A stretch of DNA of 64,000 nucleotides from Cyclobacteriaceae bacterium (GTDB lineage Bacteria > Bacteroidota > Bacteroidia > Cytophagales > Cyclobacteriaceae): contig JANQEU010000075.1 in assembly GCA_028278225.1 (NCBI GenBank), positions 62,001-126,000 on the forward strand, written 5' to 3'. The translations under genes and the position numbers were made by a program. The notes beneath the pieces are model-generated. The model saw only the letters and a list, made by a program, of their open reading frames with translations, ran no database searches and was not told where the DNA came from. Below are positions 26,282 through 35,812 of this stretch, piece after piece; position 1 is the stretch's first letter; each line of letters begins with the position of its first letter.

Positions 26282-28027
26282 ATGGCATTTTTACGAAACT
26301 TACTTGCAACCCTCGTTGGATTATTTATTTTTTTCTTTTTAATATTCATTTTCTTCCTTGGTATTGCTGCATCTTTCGACGATCAGGAGGTCCCTGTGGT
26401 GGAAGATAATTCAGTCCTATACTTGAAGTTGAGCGGTGTACTGGTGGAAAGGGTCCCCGACGATCCTTTTCAGGATCTGTTTCCGGCCTCAGGGCCCAGG
26501 TTGCTTTCACTTATAGACCTGCTAAATGCAATCGGAGAAGCAAAGGACGACCCAAAAATAAAAGGTGTTTACATTGAACCACAGTACCTGCGATCGGGTT
26601 ACGCTTCATTGCAGGAAGTCAGGGATGCCCTGATTGAATTCAAGGAGAGCGGAAAATTCATTTATACCTACGGAGAGTACATCAGTGAATCGGATTATTA
26701 TGTCGCTTCCGTGTCGGACAGCGTCTTCCTAAACCCGGAGGGATCACTGGAGTTTAACGGCTTGTCCGCCAATGTGACCTTTTGGAAAGGCCTGTTTGAT
26801 AAACTGGAGATCGAACCGGAAATATTCAGGGTAGGGGAGTTCAAGAGCTATGTGGAGCCCTTCCAGCAAAAGAAAATGAGTGAAGAGAACAGGTTACAGA
26901 TCAGTGAATTACTGAATTCCGTTTATGGTCATTACATAAAGAATGTAAGCGCTTCCCGGGGAATACAGGCTCAGGACCTGAGAGCGATTTCCGATAAACT
27001 AAAAGTGTATTTACCGGAGGATGCTGTCGAATACGGGCTGGTGGACAGGCTGGCTTATGAGGATGAGGCTAAGTCCCTGATACTGGATGAAGTTGATGAA
27101 AGTGACTTCGATGATATTAATTTTATCTCGTTCCGCCGGTATGCGAAAACGCTGAAATCAGCCTACTCCAAGAATCGTATAGCTGTAATAATGGCCAGCG
27201 GGGAGATCGTCCAGAGTGGTCCGGATGAGGATGTAATTTCGGGTGAGAAATTTGCCAGGGAGATCAGGAAAGCCAGAGAAAGTAGTTCCGTTAAAGCCAT
27301 TGTCTTAAGGGTCAATTCACCGGGCGGAAGTCTTACCGGTTCGGATATGATCTGGAGGGAGGTCCAGCTGACTAAAGGTGTAAAGCCAATTATAGCGTCT
27401 ATGTCAAATGTTGCGGCTTCCGGGGGATACTACATCTCCATGCTGGCCGATACCATAGTGGCTCAGCCAAATACTATAACCGGGTCAATCGGGATCTTCG
27501 GGATGCTTTTCAACCTGGAAAAATTCCTGGAAAATAAACTTGGGATCACTCATGATGTGGTGAATACAGGTGAATACTCCGATCTGATTACGGTGACCAG
27601 GCCATTGAATGAATTTGAGAGACAGACCATCCAAAAAGGTGTCGAAAAGGGCTATGAAACGTTTGTAAGAAAAGCTGCTGAGGGCAGGGGACTTACCATC
27701 GAAGAAATGAAAAAGATTGCAGGAGGAAGGGTCTGGTCGGGATTGCAGGCAAAGGAAAACGGACTGATCGATGTTCTGGGGAGTTTTGGAGATGCCATTG
27801 AACTTGCTGCCGGGGCTGCCGGTCTTGGAGACGATTATCGTGTTAGGTTGTATCCGCAGCAACGGCCTTTTATTGAGCAACTCATGGGGAGACTGAGCGA
27901 TGAGGCTGATGCCAGGATATTGGGTTTCAGATCCGCGTACCTGGCACCTTATATTGAAAATATTGAATCACTGACAAGGCTGCAGGGTCTGCAGGCTAGA
28001 ATGCCCGGGATGATCGAGATCAATTGA
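26282..28027 (+). CDS. sppA: Signal peptide peptidase SppA (67K type)
   Basis: A 581-residue membrane-anchored serine protease that degrades cleaved signal peptides in the periplasm. Residues 5-31 form the single N-terminal membrane anchor. The two SppA repeats are both present: the N-terminal one supplies the likely catalytic Lys188 in GEFKSYVEPF, and the C-terminal one the nucleophile Ser380 in NVAASGGYYIS, followed by ITGSIGIFG. Length matches the long E. coli type rather than the short Bacillus type. The stop is 5 bases from the convergent stop of the protease-barrel gene. Confidence 0.95.
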   Translation: MAFLRNLLATLVGLFIFFFLIFIFFLGIAASFDDQEVPVVEDNSVLYLKLSGVLVERVPDDPFQDLFPASGPRLLSLIDLLNAIGEAKDDPKIKGVYIEPQYLRSGYASLQEVRDALIEFKESGKFIYTYGEYISESDYYVASVSDSVFLNPEGSLEFNGLSANVTFWKGLFDKLEIEPEIFRVGEFKSYVEPFQQKKMSEENRLQISELLNSVYGHYIKNVSASRGIQAQDLRAISDKLKVYLPEDAVEYGLVDRLAYEDEAKSLILDEVDESDFDDINFISFRRYAKTLKSAYSKNRIAVIMASGEIVQSGPDEDVISGEKFAREIRKARESSSVKAIVLRVNSPGGSLTGSDMIWREVQLTKGVKPIIASMSNVAASGGYYISMLADTIVAQPNTITGSIGIFGMLFNLEKFLENKLGITHDVVNTGEYSDLITVTRPLNEFERQTIQKGVEKGYETFVRKAAEGRGLTIEEMKKIAGGRVWSGLQAKENGLIDVLGSFGDAIELAAGAAGLGDDYRVRLYPQQRPFIEQLMGRLSDEADARILGFRSAYLAPYIENIESLTRLQGLQARMPGMIEIN

Positions 28028-28032
28028 TTGCC

Positions 28033-30987
28033 TTACTGCGGTATCCCAAGTGATACGATGATAAAATCAAAATGACTTTTATCCTTGATATTATCGCTCA
28101 ATAATCTGCTGTACCGGAATCCCATGCTTACATCTGTCAATCGAAATGCTCTGAAGTCAAATAAAATTTCCACTCCCGCTGATTCCAGAGTGCCTTCGTT
28201 TGCGGGCCACCTGCCCCTGAGATCGGGGCGCGTAAGTGTGGTCAGCTCATCAATGTTATGCGAATCAATACTGTAATTGGAATGATCAAAAAAGAAATTT
28301 GACTTTACCCGCTGGAGAAAAACGAAGGGCCCGATTGGCAGATCCGGATACAACAGGGGTAGCTGGTAGTTAAAGGCTATTTTATTTACCTGATCACTGA
28401 ATGATGCCGGATTCGGCACATTGCTATAGCCCCGGGCGTAAAAAAAGTTGTCTTCAAACTTGAACTGACTTACGAATGGTTCGGACTTGTAATATCCGCT
28501 GATAAAAAAACTATGAGTTTTGAAAATCCCGGGCAGGAACAGGGTAGAGCTCGTCTGAAAATAGTAGCTGTCGTTTTCAATGGTTTGCATCGTTGTTTTG
28601 TATTGAAGATTGAATAACAATCCATACCTTGGCTTAACATGCTGAATTGCCCGTCGCTTGAAAATATCAAAATCAAGTTCAAAATCCAGGGTTCCAAAAG
28701 ATTCGTCGGTACCCAGACGGACATTGTCATATTCTACCCACAGGTTACTATAGATGCCACTGAGCCACAACCGCGAATACATATTTCCAAACGTGAGATT
28801 CAGTGGTAATGTAGCGCCCAGACTCAGTTTGTTTTGTTTCCAGTCCTGGGAAAAAAATGCGAGCGACGCAATGATTTCATTATCAACCGTCTCTTCGGCA
28901 TGAACAGGGACATACCGGTTCCTATCCGATCTTTTGAAACCTGCCTCAAAGACCGGATAGAATTTGCCATACTGGATATCCACACCGTAAGATGAGGACT
29001 TTTCATTTGAATTGTAGTTGAAGGAACCGATCCCGGTAACCGTACTAAGTGGATTGTCAGCAAATAGCAAAAACCCATAATTCGGAGGATTTGCCAGGGG
29101 TTTATTGAAGTTTCCGGGTGAAGCCCACGGCGCCCAGCTATGCAAAACAAATCCGCTTAGTTCCTTGTACCTGGAGGTGGGGTATTCCTTATTTTCCAGA
29201 TCTCCGACCGGATTCAGCGTGTTTGCGACGGGTTCGAAATAATCCAGGGTAGTCCTGTTTACATTTTCAACCTTCTTCCATCCTGACGGGTTATTATCCA
29301 TTATCATCAGGTCATACCCGTCGACAGTATATTCACTGAATATCAATGTTCTGCCATCCCAGGAAACATCTGGCTGTATGGCGCCAAATTTTGTGGACGT
29401 CACCTGCATCAGGTCTCCGTCTTTGGTCCAGGAGAATATATTGTCTGTCCCGCCAAATATTCCCGTGAAGTAGAAGGTATCATTGTTATAAGTCAGATAT
29501 GAGATCTGCTGATCCCAAAATGGGGTCAATATTTTCCAGTCGGAGGTTTCGAGATTGACAGTACCAATCGCATTCCGGCTGTCCTTTTTGATGATCATAC
29601 CGAGCGTTTTATTGTCGATCCAGGTCGGGAAAGTGAATTTGGAGTCGTCAGGCGCTGTAAATCGGTGTAGCACTTCGCTTTCCGGAAATGAAAGTACATG
29701 GATCTCATGACTGCCGTCTACATTATAATTTATTGCAGCAATCCGCTCTCCGTCCGGTGATATCGATGGTGCGAGATATCTTGTTTTTTGGGTAATCAAC
29801 CGCCTGATCCTTGCTTTTTGATCGTAGGCCATGATCACCGAAAATTCCTGGTTGCCCCACCTGGGATCGTATGAATACTCAGACCAGACGATCCAGCGAT
29901 CATTGCCTGAAATAGTGGCATTTCCTCGTGCATAAAGCCCCGGTTCGATTATTTTTTTGCTCTCACCTGACCCGGGATCAATGAGGTAAAATGTCGGGAT
30001 GTCCCTGAAACCCTGCTTCTCCACAACAATGGAACCGGGGCTAAGAAATTTGGCATTGTAGTAGTTCGTATAAGCCTTTTTGTCTTCGCTGATCCTCCTG
30101 GCCGGTGTAATCCATTTTCCCGAGATATCGTTCTCCCATTCCGACTGAAGCTCATCCATAGTGGACCTGAAGAACCTGGATGTACTCATGCCGGTCTTCT
30201 TTTTTATACTTCGGCTTAGCGGAAAAAAGATGCCCTTATATTTGACAGCATCCGAGATTATTTCCTGCCAAACATTTTCACCCGAATGCCTCCTCAGGGA
30301 AGTGGTCAGATAGTATCCTAATGAATAGTGACTTGGAATGAACTCTTTCAATGAAGTGGCCCCTGCTTTCTCATAACCAAGCTTTCGGTTTGAAAGCAGC
30401 AAAGCTTTGTATTGATTTTCAAAATACGGCATACGGCCCCTGCCGGAGTTGGTCAATGTGGTTTCATAGAAGACCGCATCCCCTTCGAAAAACCATCGTG
30501 GCAATGCCACTACGGAACCCCCTCCCCAGCCATTTTGACCATAGAGCCATGAGAGAACTTTAGTTATTCCTTTGTTAGTATTCGAAAATTGCTCAATGTG
30601 CCGGTACTCATGTATGGTCAGCAGGTCCAGCCAGTCTGAACCGCCTGTCACATTGAACATGGGTCCGTTTGTATATAGTTCGGAGCGGAACGGACTGACA
30701 GTCACAAACCCATTAGGAGTCAGGGATCTGTTATGAAGGATGATACTGACTTTTTTTCTTCTGTCACCCAGGCTGTGGTACGACGAATCCGCCATGAAGT
30801 GAACCAGGTTGGCCACCCTTTGTCCCTGCTCTTCAGCTTCGATTGGAAAGATAATCCTTGCTTCGTCAGTATCTATCCTGTACCATTTCTGTGTGGCGGG
30901 ATTGAGGCCGAGGGAATATGGCTGGGTAAAGCCACCCAGGCACCACAGGAATATCGCCATGAAAAGAAATATTGATCTGCGGATCAT
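28033..30987 (-). CDS. Secreted HExxH protease-like / beta-propeller / outer-membrane barrel protein
   Basis: A 984-residue protein with signal peptide (1-21, ending GGFTQ). Region 1 (about 30-290) carries a gluzincin-like zinc motif HEYRH (126-130) with a downstream Glu168 in WFFEGDA, the layout HExxH...E. Region 2 (about 300-600) has TolB/WD40-like propeller repeats such as APSISPDGERIAAINYN and QPDVSWDGRTLIFSEY. Region 3 (about 630-984) is rich in alternating aromatic strands ending in a beta strand, consistent with a surface-antigen (BamA/TamA-like) barrel. Its ATG overlaps the stop of the lpxR-like gene by 4 bases. No single established name fits; the protease activity is inferred from the motif. 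Confidence 0.8.
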   Translation of the reverse strand: MIRRSIFLFMAIFLWCLGGFTQPYSLGLNPATQKWYRIDTDEARIIFPIEAEEQGQRVANLVHFMADSSYHSLGDRRKKVSIILHNRSLTPNGFVTVSPFRSELYTNGPMFNVTGGSDWLDLLTIHEYRHIEQFSNTNKGITKVLSWLYGQNGWGGGSVVALPRWFFEGDAVFYETTLTNSGRGRMPYFENQYKALLLSNRKLGYEKAGATSLKEFIPSHYSLGYYLTTSLRRHSGENVWQEIISDAVKYKGIFFPLSRSIKKKTGMSTSRFFRSTMDELQSEWENDISGKWITPARRISEDKKAYTNYYNAKFLSPGSIVVEKQGFRDIPTFYLIDPGSGESKKIIEPGLYARGNATISGNDRWIVWSEYSYDPRWGNQEFSVIMAYDQKARIRRLITQKTRYLAPSISPDGERIAAINYNVDGSHEIHVLSFPESEVLHRFTAPDDSKFTFPTWIDNKTLGMIIKKDSRNAIGTVNLETSDWKILTPFWDQQISYLTYNNDTFYFTGIFGGTDNIFSWTKDGDLMQVTSTKFGAIQPDVSWDGRTLIFSEYTVDGYDLMIMDNNPSGWKKVENVNRTTLDYFEPVANTLNPVGDLENKEYPTSRYKELSGFVLHSWAPWASPGNFNKPLANPPNYGFLLFADNPLSTVTGIGSFNYNSNEKSSSYGVDIQYGKFYPVFEAGFKRSDRNRYVPVHAEETVDNEIIASLAFFSQDWKQNKLSLGATLPLNLTFGNMYSRLWLSGIYSNLWVEYDNVRLGTDESFGTLDFELDFDIFKRRAIQHVKPRYGLLFNLQYKTTMQTIENDSYYFQTSSTLFLPGIFKTHSFFISGYYKSEPFVSQFKFEDNFFYARGYSNVPNPASFSDQVNKIAFNYQLPLLYPDLPIGPFVFLQRVKSNFFFDHSNYSIDSHNIDELTTLTRPDLRGRWPANEGTLESAGVEILFDFRAFRLTDVSMGFRYSRLLSDNIKDKSHFDFIIVSLGIPQ

Positions 30988-31937
30988 TCAAAACGGTAAT
31001 TTAGATGAACGCCGACATAGGTATGTGATATCGCCTCTTTGGTGTCCTTTGTTCGCCAGTAATGAAAAACCTGTATATCGAAGCGTACCCAACTCATCAT
31101 CACGCCAACACGATTTTGGTAGATCCAATTGACAGGTTCCTCCGTATGCGGGTACTCTCCTCCGAGAAACCCCCCTTCAATGGTAGAGTTATGAATGTTG
31201 TATTCCAGACCGGGCGAGATCAGGAAGTAAAATTCCTGTGCGGTTTCCAGGGCACTCGTCGGTTTGAGTGCGCCAATTACACCGTTATACTGCACGGATC
31301 TGTTTATTGGTTTCAGTTTTCCTATTCTTAACATAAATTCCTGCCGGATATCATTGAATATCGTGCCAAACGAGAGATCTGTCTCAGAAATAACATCCAG
31401 ATTTTCAGTACCCACTAAATTTTTGGCGTGAGTGACATAAAGATTTACCGTGGGTATATTGCTGATCTGGTATTTCCAGCCTTCGGGTAATGGCAGATTT
31501 AAAATGGTATGCCACCGCTCCTGGATCGGCTGGGTCAGGCTCGCAGGCCCTGTTATTCCCAGCTCAAGGTAGGTTCGGATATATCTTTGGGAAATGAAAT
31601 AGTACTCATTGCCCACCTGCATCGATACTTGTCCGGCATACGGACGATCAAAGTCTTCAAAATCCGTCCAGCTTAACCGGCTGGGTGTGTAGATCCTGTG
31701 CAAAAAGACATAAGACCTTACTTTTTTTGTCGAATCTCCGGGTTCACTTTTGATCTTTCTCAATATGGCGAAAAGACCACTTGTGTAATACTGATCTCTG
31801 TATATGGATGTAAACACGTCATTGTCAATGACAAAACGAAATTCCCTGCCCAATATGCGGTCAGTAGCATTTTCTGTCTGAGCAATAAGGTTTCCGGAAA
31901 CAAGGCCCAACCCAACAATGAGCAGTCTTTTTAACAT
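30984..31937 (-). CDS. LpxR-family outer-membrane lipid A deacylase-like protein
   Basis: A 317-residue protein with signal peptide (about 1-20, ending LIAQ) and the DUF2219/LpxR layout. FVIDNDVF supplies the Asn-Asp pair, YYTSGL follows, then RPYAG, and LELGITGPASLTQPIQERWH contains a histidine at the place expected for the catalytic His of Salmonella LpxR. LpxR removes the 3'-acyloxyacyl chain of lipid A in the outer membrane. The start is ATG at 31937, where the signal peptide begins; the longer frame to 32003 adds a cysteine-rich non-signal stretch. Translation is probably coupled to the next gene, the protease/barrel protein. Confidence 0.83.
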   Translation of the reverse strand: MLKRLLIVGLGLVSGNLIAQTENATDRILGREFRFVIDNDVFTSIYRDQYYTSGLFAILRKIKSEPGDSTKKVRSYVFLHRIYTPSRLSWTDFEDFDRPYAGQVSMQVGNEYYFISQRYIRTYLELGITGPASLTQPIQERWHTILNLPLPEGWKYQISNIPTVNLYVTHAKNLVGTENLDVISETDLSFGTIFNDIRQEFMLRIGKLKPINRSVQYNGVIGALKPTSALETAQEFYFLISPGLEYNIHNSTIEGGFLGGEYPHTEEPVNWIYQNRVGVMMSWVRFDIQVFHYWRTKDTKEAISHTYVGVHLNYRFE

Positions 31938-32013
31938 GCGCCCAAATATAACAGGGCAGGCATAAATTTTATTGCCCGAATGGTAAAATGGATTACAACA
32001 CAATCAAAAATCG

Positions 32014-33087
32014 TTAATCTTCCTCAATGTTCAGGTTACCCCGTTCCGAGAGCATGACCGCGATAAATCTCAAACTCGGTATTTCCTCGAAGACAATGAT
32101 CATCATCACCGTAATGGGAACGCTCAGGATCATGCCCATTACCCCCCATATAGCGCCCCAAATTGTAAGGGAAAGGATCACAACAAGTGAGCTGATATTC
32201 AGCGAACTGCCCATGACCTTGGGCTCGACAACGTTGCCAACTACTACCTGGATAATGCCAATAACGATTAAGAGCCAGATGAAAGGTCCGATCTCCCCGA
32301 ATTGTAAGATTGAAAAGACCGAAGGGAATAGCGTTGCGATGAGGGAACCAATTGTTGGAATGTAATTCAGGACAAAGATCAGCAAAGCCCAGAAGACAGC
32401 TCCGTCGAGCCCGAAAAAAAGCATGACGAAATAGCTCAGCAGTCCGGTGAGGAGACTGACGTATGTTTTCAGTAACAGGTAGCGACTGATGTTCTTATCC
32501 ATTTTCTGGAACAGTTTGGAAGTTTTTTCCTGTTGTTCGGCTTTGGGATAGAGCACTTTCATTTTGTAAGGGAAAATGCTTTCTTCGATCAGAAGGAAAA
32601 GCACGTAGATCGGGATCAGGAACGCATCACCGAGAAAAACTACTAATACATCGATCATTTTAGATCCATAGTCCGAAAAATCAAAATTATCGGTGTAGCC
32701 ATGAATGGTAGTCACGAGATCCAATCCGGACCGGTCACTGATATCTTTTATCGTTTTCTCAAAATTGACCTCGTACACGTCCAGTGATGACGTCAGATTC
32801 GACATGCTTATGATCAGCATTTCCATGACCATGATAATTACAATGTTTATGATCAGGAAGGCTATGGCGCTTTGTAACCATATAGGGAATTTCCGCTTTA
32901 CGTACGGAATCATCTGCAGATTTTCCCGGAGCTCGTGAATGATGAACCAGACGATAAGCGCTATTATGAATGTAATAATGTATTCCTGACCGGCTACCAG
33001 GATCATCACCAGTGCCACAAGTGACACCAGTATATACGCCATTTTAGCGGGATTGAACTGCTTTGTCTTTTCGCTTTCCGTTGACAT
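32014..33087 (-). CDS. AI-2E family permease
   Basis: A 357-residue membrane protein with about eight hydrophobic segments. The family centre is seen in LLTGLLSYFVMLFFGLDGA and LNYIPTIGSLIATLFP, with the C-terminal VLSLTIWGAIWGVMGMILSVP. Members have been described as autoinducer-2 exporters (TqsA) or as sodium-proton antiporters, so the substrate cannot be given. A 76-base gap separates it from the downstream lpxR-like gene. Confidence 0.9.
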   Translation of the reverse strand: MSTESEKTKQFNPAKMAYILVSLVALVMILVAGQEYIITFIIALIVWFIIHELRENLQMIPYVKRKFPIWLQSAIAFLIINIVIIMVMEMLIISMSNLTSSLDVYEVNFEKTIKDISDRSGLDLVTTIHGYTDNFDFSDYGSKMIDVLVVFLGDAFLIPIYVLFLLIEESIFPYKMKVLYPKAEQQEKTSKLFQKMDKNISRYLLLKTYVSLLTGLLSYFVMLFFGLDGAVFWALLIFVLNYIPTIGSLIATLFPSVFSILQFGEIGPFIWLLIVIGIIQVVVGNVVEPKVMGSSLNISSLVVILSLTIWGAIWGVMGMILSVPITVMMIIVFEEIPSLRFIAVMLSERGNLNIEED

Positions 33088-33306
33088 GATACGTTAGGTA
33101 AGTGGTTAGATAATTTGACTGGCAGAATTTAGAAAAACATTGTGAATATCGAAAACGAACCACCAAACAATTACCGCTGCCAATCTGATTATTTAAGATG
33201 ATAATATGGAGATGCCGGCACCAAAACTTGTTTCCCGTTTGGTTTACAATTAAGTTTATCTTCGGAACCTGTTTTGTGATTTGCTTACTTAAAACCACTC
33301 TTTCTA

Positions 33307-33828
33307 ATGAGAAAACTAGCTATCTCTTCCGCCTGTTTATTGTGTTTCATCCAGCTGTCATTTGGTCAGGGCCAGGATGAGGATATTGTAGCCATCATTG
33401 ATGACCTTACGGTCCAATGGGATGAGGGTGCTGTAAAAATGAAGACCTTCGAAGGATTGAAGGATTATTGCAGGATTGCGCCCTATCGTAACAGGACAAG
33501 AGATTTGTTAAACACCATTCATCACTATGACACTGTGCTGTATCAAACGGTAATAGACAAATTCGATACCAGCCAGGATGCTGAAGCGGCAGCCACGATC
33601 AAGGATATCGAAAAACTGGAAATTGAATATACAACCCGGTCTTTCTTTCGCTTTTTGCATACGGTTTGCAATACCCTGAATGAGATTGAAAATAACCTCA
33701 AGGAGGGGAGCAGGGAGTATAATAAGGAGGTAGAAGCGCTGGAGGCGGAATTGGTCAAATACATCACGGGGATTACCTCCCAGGTTGATATCATTGACGA
33801 GCATGTCCATCATTTGAAGGGATTGTAG
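33307..33828 (+). CDS. Secreted helical hypothetical protein
   Basis: A 173-residue protein with an N-terminal signal peptide (1-20, ending LSFGQG). The mature part is acidic and almost entirely helical, with charged heptad-like stretches in the second half (about 115-160) and IDEHVHHLKGL at the end. No named domain is recognised. It is monocistronic on the plus strand, followed by a repeat-bearing intergenic region. Confidence 0.75.
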   Translation: MRKLAISSACLLCFIQLSFGQGQDEDIVAIIDDLTVQWDEGAVKMKTFEGLKDYCRIAPYRNRTRDLLNTIHHYDTVLYQTVIDKFDTSQDAEAAATIKDIEKLEIEYTTRSFFRFLHTVCNTLNEIENNLKEGSREYNKEVEALEAELVKYITGITSQVDIIDEHVHHLKGL

Positions 33829-33885
33829 TTGAAAAGGCTTTACCAATTCACCTTGTCCCGAGTTTAGTAATTCTTCGTTCGTATA

Positions 33886-34001
33886 GTTCAAAAAGCCTGT
33901 TCGTCATCCTATGTTTACGAAGGATCTTGTTTACAAGAACTGATCTTATCCTGAGATCCTTCACCGAGTTCAGGATGACGGCTGATATTGGCTTTTTGAA
34001 C
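33886..34001. repeat. Nested palindromic repeat element, 116 bases
   Basis: Three nested inverted arms are visible: GTTCAAAAAGCC (33886-33897) with GGCTTTTTGAAC (33990-34001); CGTCATCCT (33902-33910) with AGGATGACG (33972-33980); and GAAGGATCT (33919-33927) with AGATCCTTC (33954-33962). The whole unit could fold into one long hairpin. The phrases GATCCTTC and TCAGGAT recur in the element at 59292-59436, suggesting a dispersed family. Confidence 0.75.
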
Positions 34002-34086
34002 CGAAGCGGGTTTAAAGGTATTTGATGTCTGTATTGTATATGTGCAGACTAGAAGAAACAAGCTATTTCAGTTATGAGGTACTATT

Positions 34087-34134
34087 CTTAGTGATCTTTG
34101 TGTGTTACATTTCATTTCACACGAAATCGCTAAG
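34087..34134. repeat. Imperfect palindrome downstream of ftsE
   Basis: CTTAGTGATCTTTGTGTG (34087-34104) is nearly the reverse complement of CACACGAAATCGCTAAG (34118-34134), with a 13-base loop. Sequences of this sort occur as intergenic repeats in Bacteroidota. Its place 15 bases beyond the ftsE stop means it could also protect or end that transcript. Confidence 0.6.
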
Positions 34135-34148
34135 TTGCAAGTCCACAA

Positions 34149-34859
34149 TCAATACCAGCTGCTCAATTCAAATTTCGTTTTGCGAGAATCAAGTATTCTG
34201 CCTTCCTCACATTTCAGGATTCTTGCCGGGTACTTGTTGATAAAGTGATGATTGTGAGTAGCCATCAGAATGGCAGTCCCACTATTATTGATCTCTAAAA
34301 ACAATTTGAAAATACCCTCGGAAACTGTAGGATCCAGGTTTCCCGTCGGCTCGTCTGCAAACAGTATTGACGGCTCGTTGATTAATGCTCTTGCTATGAC
34401 CACCCGCTGCTGCTCGCCACCGGATAATTGATGAGGCATTTTATTGTTAACTGCGCCAAGTCCCACCCTCATCAGAACATCAGCCATTCTGCTTTTCATC
34501 TTCGCCTTGTCTTTCCATCCTGTTGCCCGCATCACAAACTGCAGGTTTTCCGCTACCGTGCGATCATAAAATAATTCAAAGTCCTGAAAAATGATCCCCA
34601 CTTTCCTCCGAAGAAAGGGAATATCTTGTGGAGGGATCTCCCTGATCTTATAGCCAGCGACAGTGATGTCTCCAAGTCTGAGGTTGAGATCGACATAAAG
34701 TGTTTTGAGCAAAGACGACTTACCGCTTCCGGTTCTGCCTATCAGGTAAACGAATTCTCCCTTTTCAACAGAGAAATTGATCCGGCTCAGGATCGCTGCG
34801 TTATCCTGAAAAATGGTGGCATCCTTTACTTCAACAACATTATCTGAGGATCTTGTCAT
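34149..34859 (-). CDS. ftsE: Cell-division ABC ATPase FtsE
   Basis: A 236-residue ABC ATPase. It has Walker A GRTGSGKSS (41-49), signature LSGGEQQR, Walker B ILFADEPTGN and switch histidine in ATHNHHFI. Sequence around RRKVGIIFQDFELFYDRTV is typical of FtsE, which works with the membrane protein FtsX to control peptidoglycan hydrolases at the divisome. ftsX is not adjacent here. The gene lies 3 bases after the small upstream gene, probably one transcript. Confidence 0.9.
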   Translation of the reverse strand: MTRSSDNVVEVKDATIFQDNAAILSRINFSVEKGEFVYLIGRTGSGKSSLLKTLYVDLNLRLGDITVAGYKIREIPPQDIPFLRRKVGIIFQDFELFYDRTVAENLQFVMRATGWKDKAKMKSRMADVLMRVGLGAVNNKMPHQLSGGEQQRVVIARALINEPSILFADEPTGNLDPTVSEGIFKLFLEINNSGTAILMATHNHHFINKYPARILKCEEGRILDSRKTKFELSSWY

Positions 34860-34862
34860 CGA

Positions 34863-35066
34863 TTAAATAATCAGTTTCTGAAGTTTCCCGTAAGGTAGTT
34901 GATCAATCACACTTTTCAGTACCGCCTCTTTTCCTTCCAGCCCGTATTTTTCCAGTTTTTTCAGAGGTCTGTCCGCACGGAAGTAGGCAATGAGTACAAA
35001 TTGGTCATCCCTCAATTGAATGTAATCAGGAATTTTCGCCTTGCCCTTTACCTTGATGATATACAT
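34863..35066 (-). CDS. Small conserved-looking hypothetical protein
   Basis: A 67-residue soluble basic protein (MYIIKVKGKAKIPDYIQL) with a probable beta-beta-beta-alpha pattern. No named domain. ATG at 35064-35066. It lies 40 bases after fsa and 3 bases before ftsE on the same strand, so it is likely part of a fsa-x-ftsE transcript. Confidence 0.65.
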   Translation of the reverse strand: MYIIKVKGKAKIPDYIQLRDDQFVLIAYFRADRPLKKLEKYGLEGKEAVLKSVIDQLPYGKLQKLII

Positions 35067-35106
35067 ATGTCCTCAACAGGTGCTGACTATGAAACTAAAA
35101 GGTCAT

Positions 35107-35763
35107 TTATTTGTTTCCCTTGTGATAGTCAGACAGGAATTTCTCAAGTCCGATGTCGGTAAGAGGATGCTTCAATAGCCCCGTGATAACCGCCAATGGG
35201 CACGTTGCAACATCGGCTCCCACCTCTGCGCATTGGATCAAATGCATTACGTGCCTGATAGATGCTGCTAAGACTTCAGTGCTGAAATTATAATTATCAT
35301 AAATATTCACGATCTGTTCAATCAATGCTACTCCATCGGTGCTTACATCATCCAATCGACCCAGGAAAGGAGAAACATAATTGGCTCCGGCTTTGGCGGC
35401 AAGTATTGCCTGACCAGCATTAAAGACGAGCGTACAGTTCGTTCTGATCCCCTCGGCATTAAATGCCTTCAGTGCTTTTACTCCTTCTTTGATCATTGGG
35501 ACCTTTACGACGATCTTGTCATCAATTTTTGCCAGTTCACGACCCTCTTTCATCATACCTTCGAAATCAGTCGCAATCACTTCGGCGCTAACATTGTTTT
35601 CGACAATATCACATATTGCTTTGTAGTGATTTCTGATATTTTCCGCTCCGGTAATGCCTTCTTTGGCCATTAGCGATGGGTTGGTTGTAACGCCATCAAG
35701 CACCCCCATCTCGTGCGCCTCCCGGATCTCCGAAAGATTGGCTGTATCAATAAAGAACTTCAT
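35107..35763 (-). CDS. fsa: Fructose-6-phosphate aldolase / transaldolase-like protein
   Basis: A 218-residue small class I aldolase. The Schiff-base lysine is Lys87 in IVVKVPM. Other family features are [10 protein letters not shown] (4-13), DGVTTNPSL (23-31), and the C-terminal region with [11 protein letters not shown] and [11 protein letters not shown]. The short length is that of the TalC/FSA subfamily of transaldolases. Whether it cleaves fructose 6-phosphate or transfers dihydroxyacetone cannot be decided from sequence. The SRP RNA gene and its terminator lie just upstream. Confidence 0.92.
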   Translation of the reverse strand: MKFFIDTANLSEIREAHEMGVLDGVTTNPSLMAKEGITGAENIRNHYKAICDIVENNVSAEVIATDFEGMMKEGRELAKIDDKIVVKVPMIKEGVKALKAFNAEGIRTNCTLVFNAGQAILAAKAGANYVSPFLGRLDDVSTDGVALIEQIVNIYDNYNFSTEVLAASIRHVMHLIQCAEVGADVATCPLAVITGLLKHPLTDIGLEKFLSDYHKGNK

Positions 35764-35812
35764 TTATAGATTTTGTTTTTTGTTTGGTTGTAAAAACCGA
35801 AAAATAAAAAAA

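Larger units (their letters stand above)
33829..34148. other. Intergenic region with two palindromic elements
   Basis: No credible gene is seen in these 320 bases. They hold a nested palindrome (33886-34001) and a second shorter palindrome (34087-34134) just downstream of the ftsE stop. Both look like dispersed intergenic repeats rather than coding sequence. Confidence 0.7.

Noticed and set aside
31943-31950. TATATTTG on the minus strand as lpxR promoter
   Set aside because: It matches the -7 box but lies only 5 bases from the start codon, which would need a leaderless message; not listed as a feature.
34022-34240. Short plus-strand frame over the ftsE 3' palindrome
   Set aside because: Includes the inverted repeat and the antisense of ftsE; no protein features.
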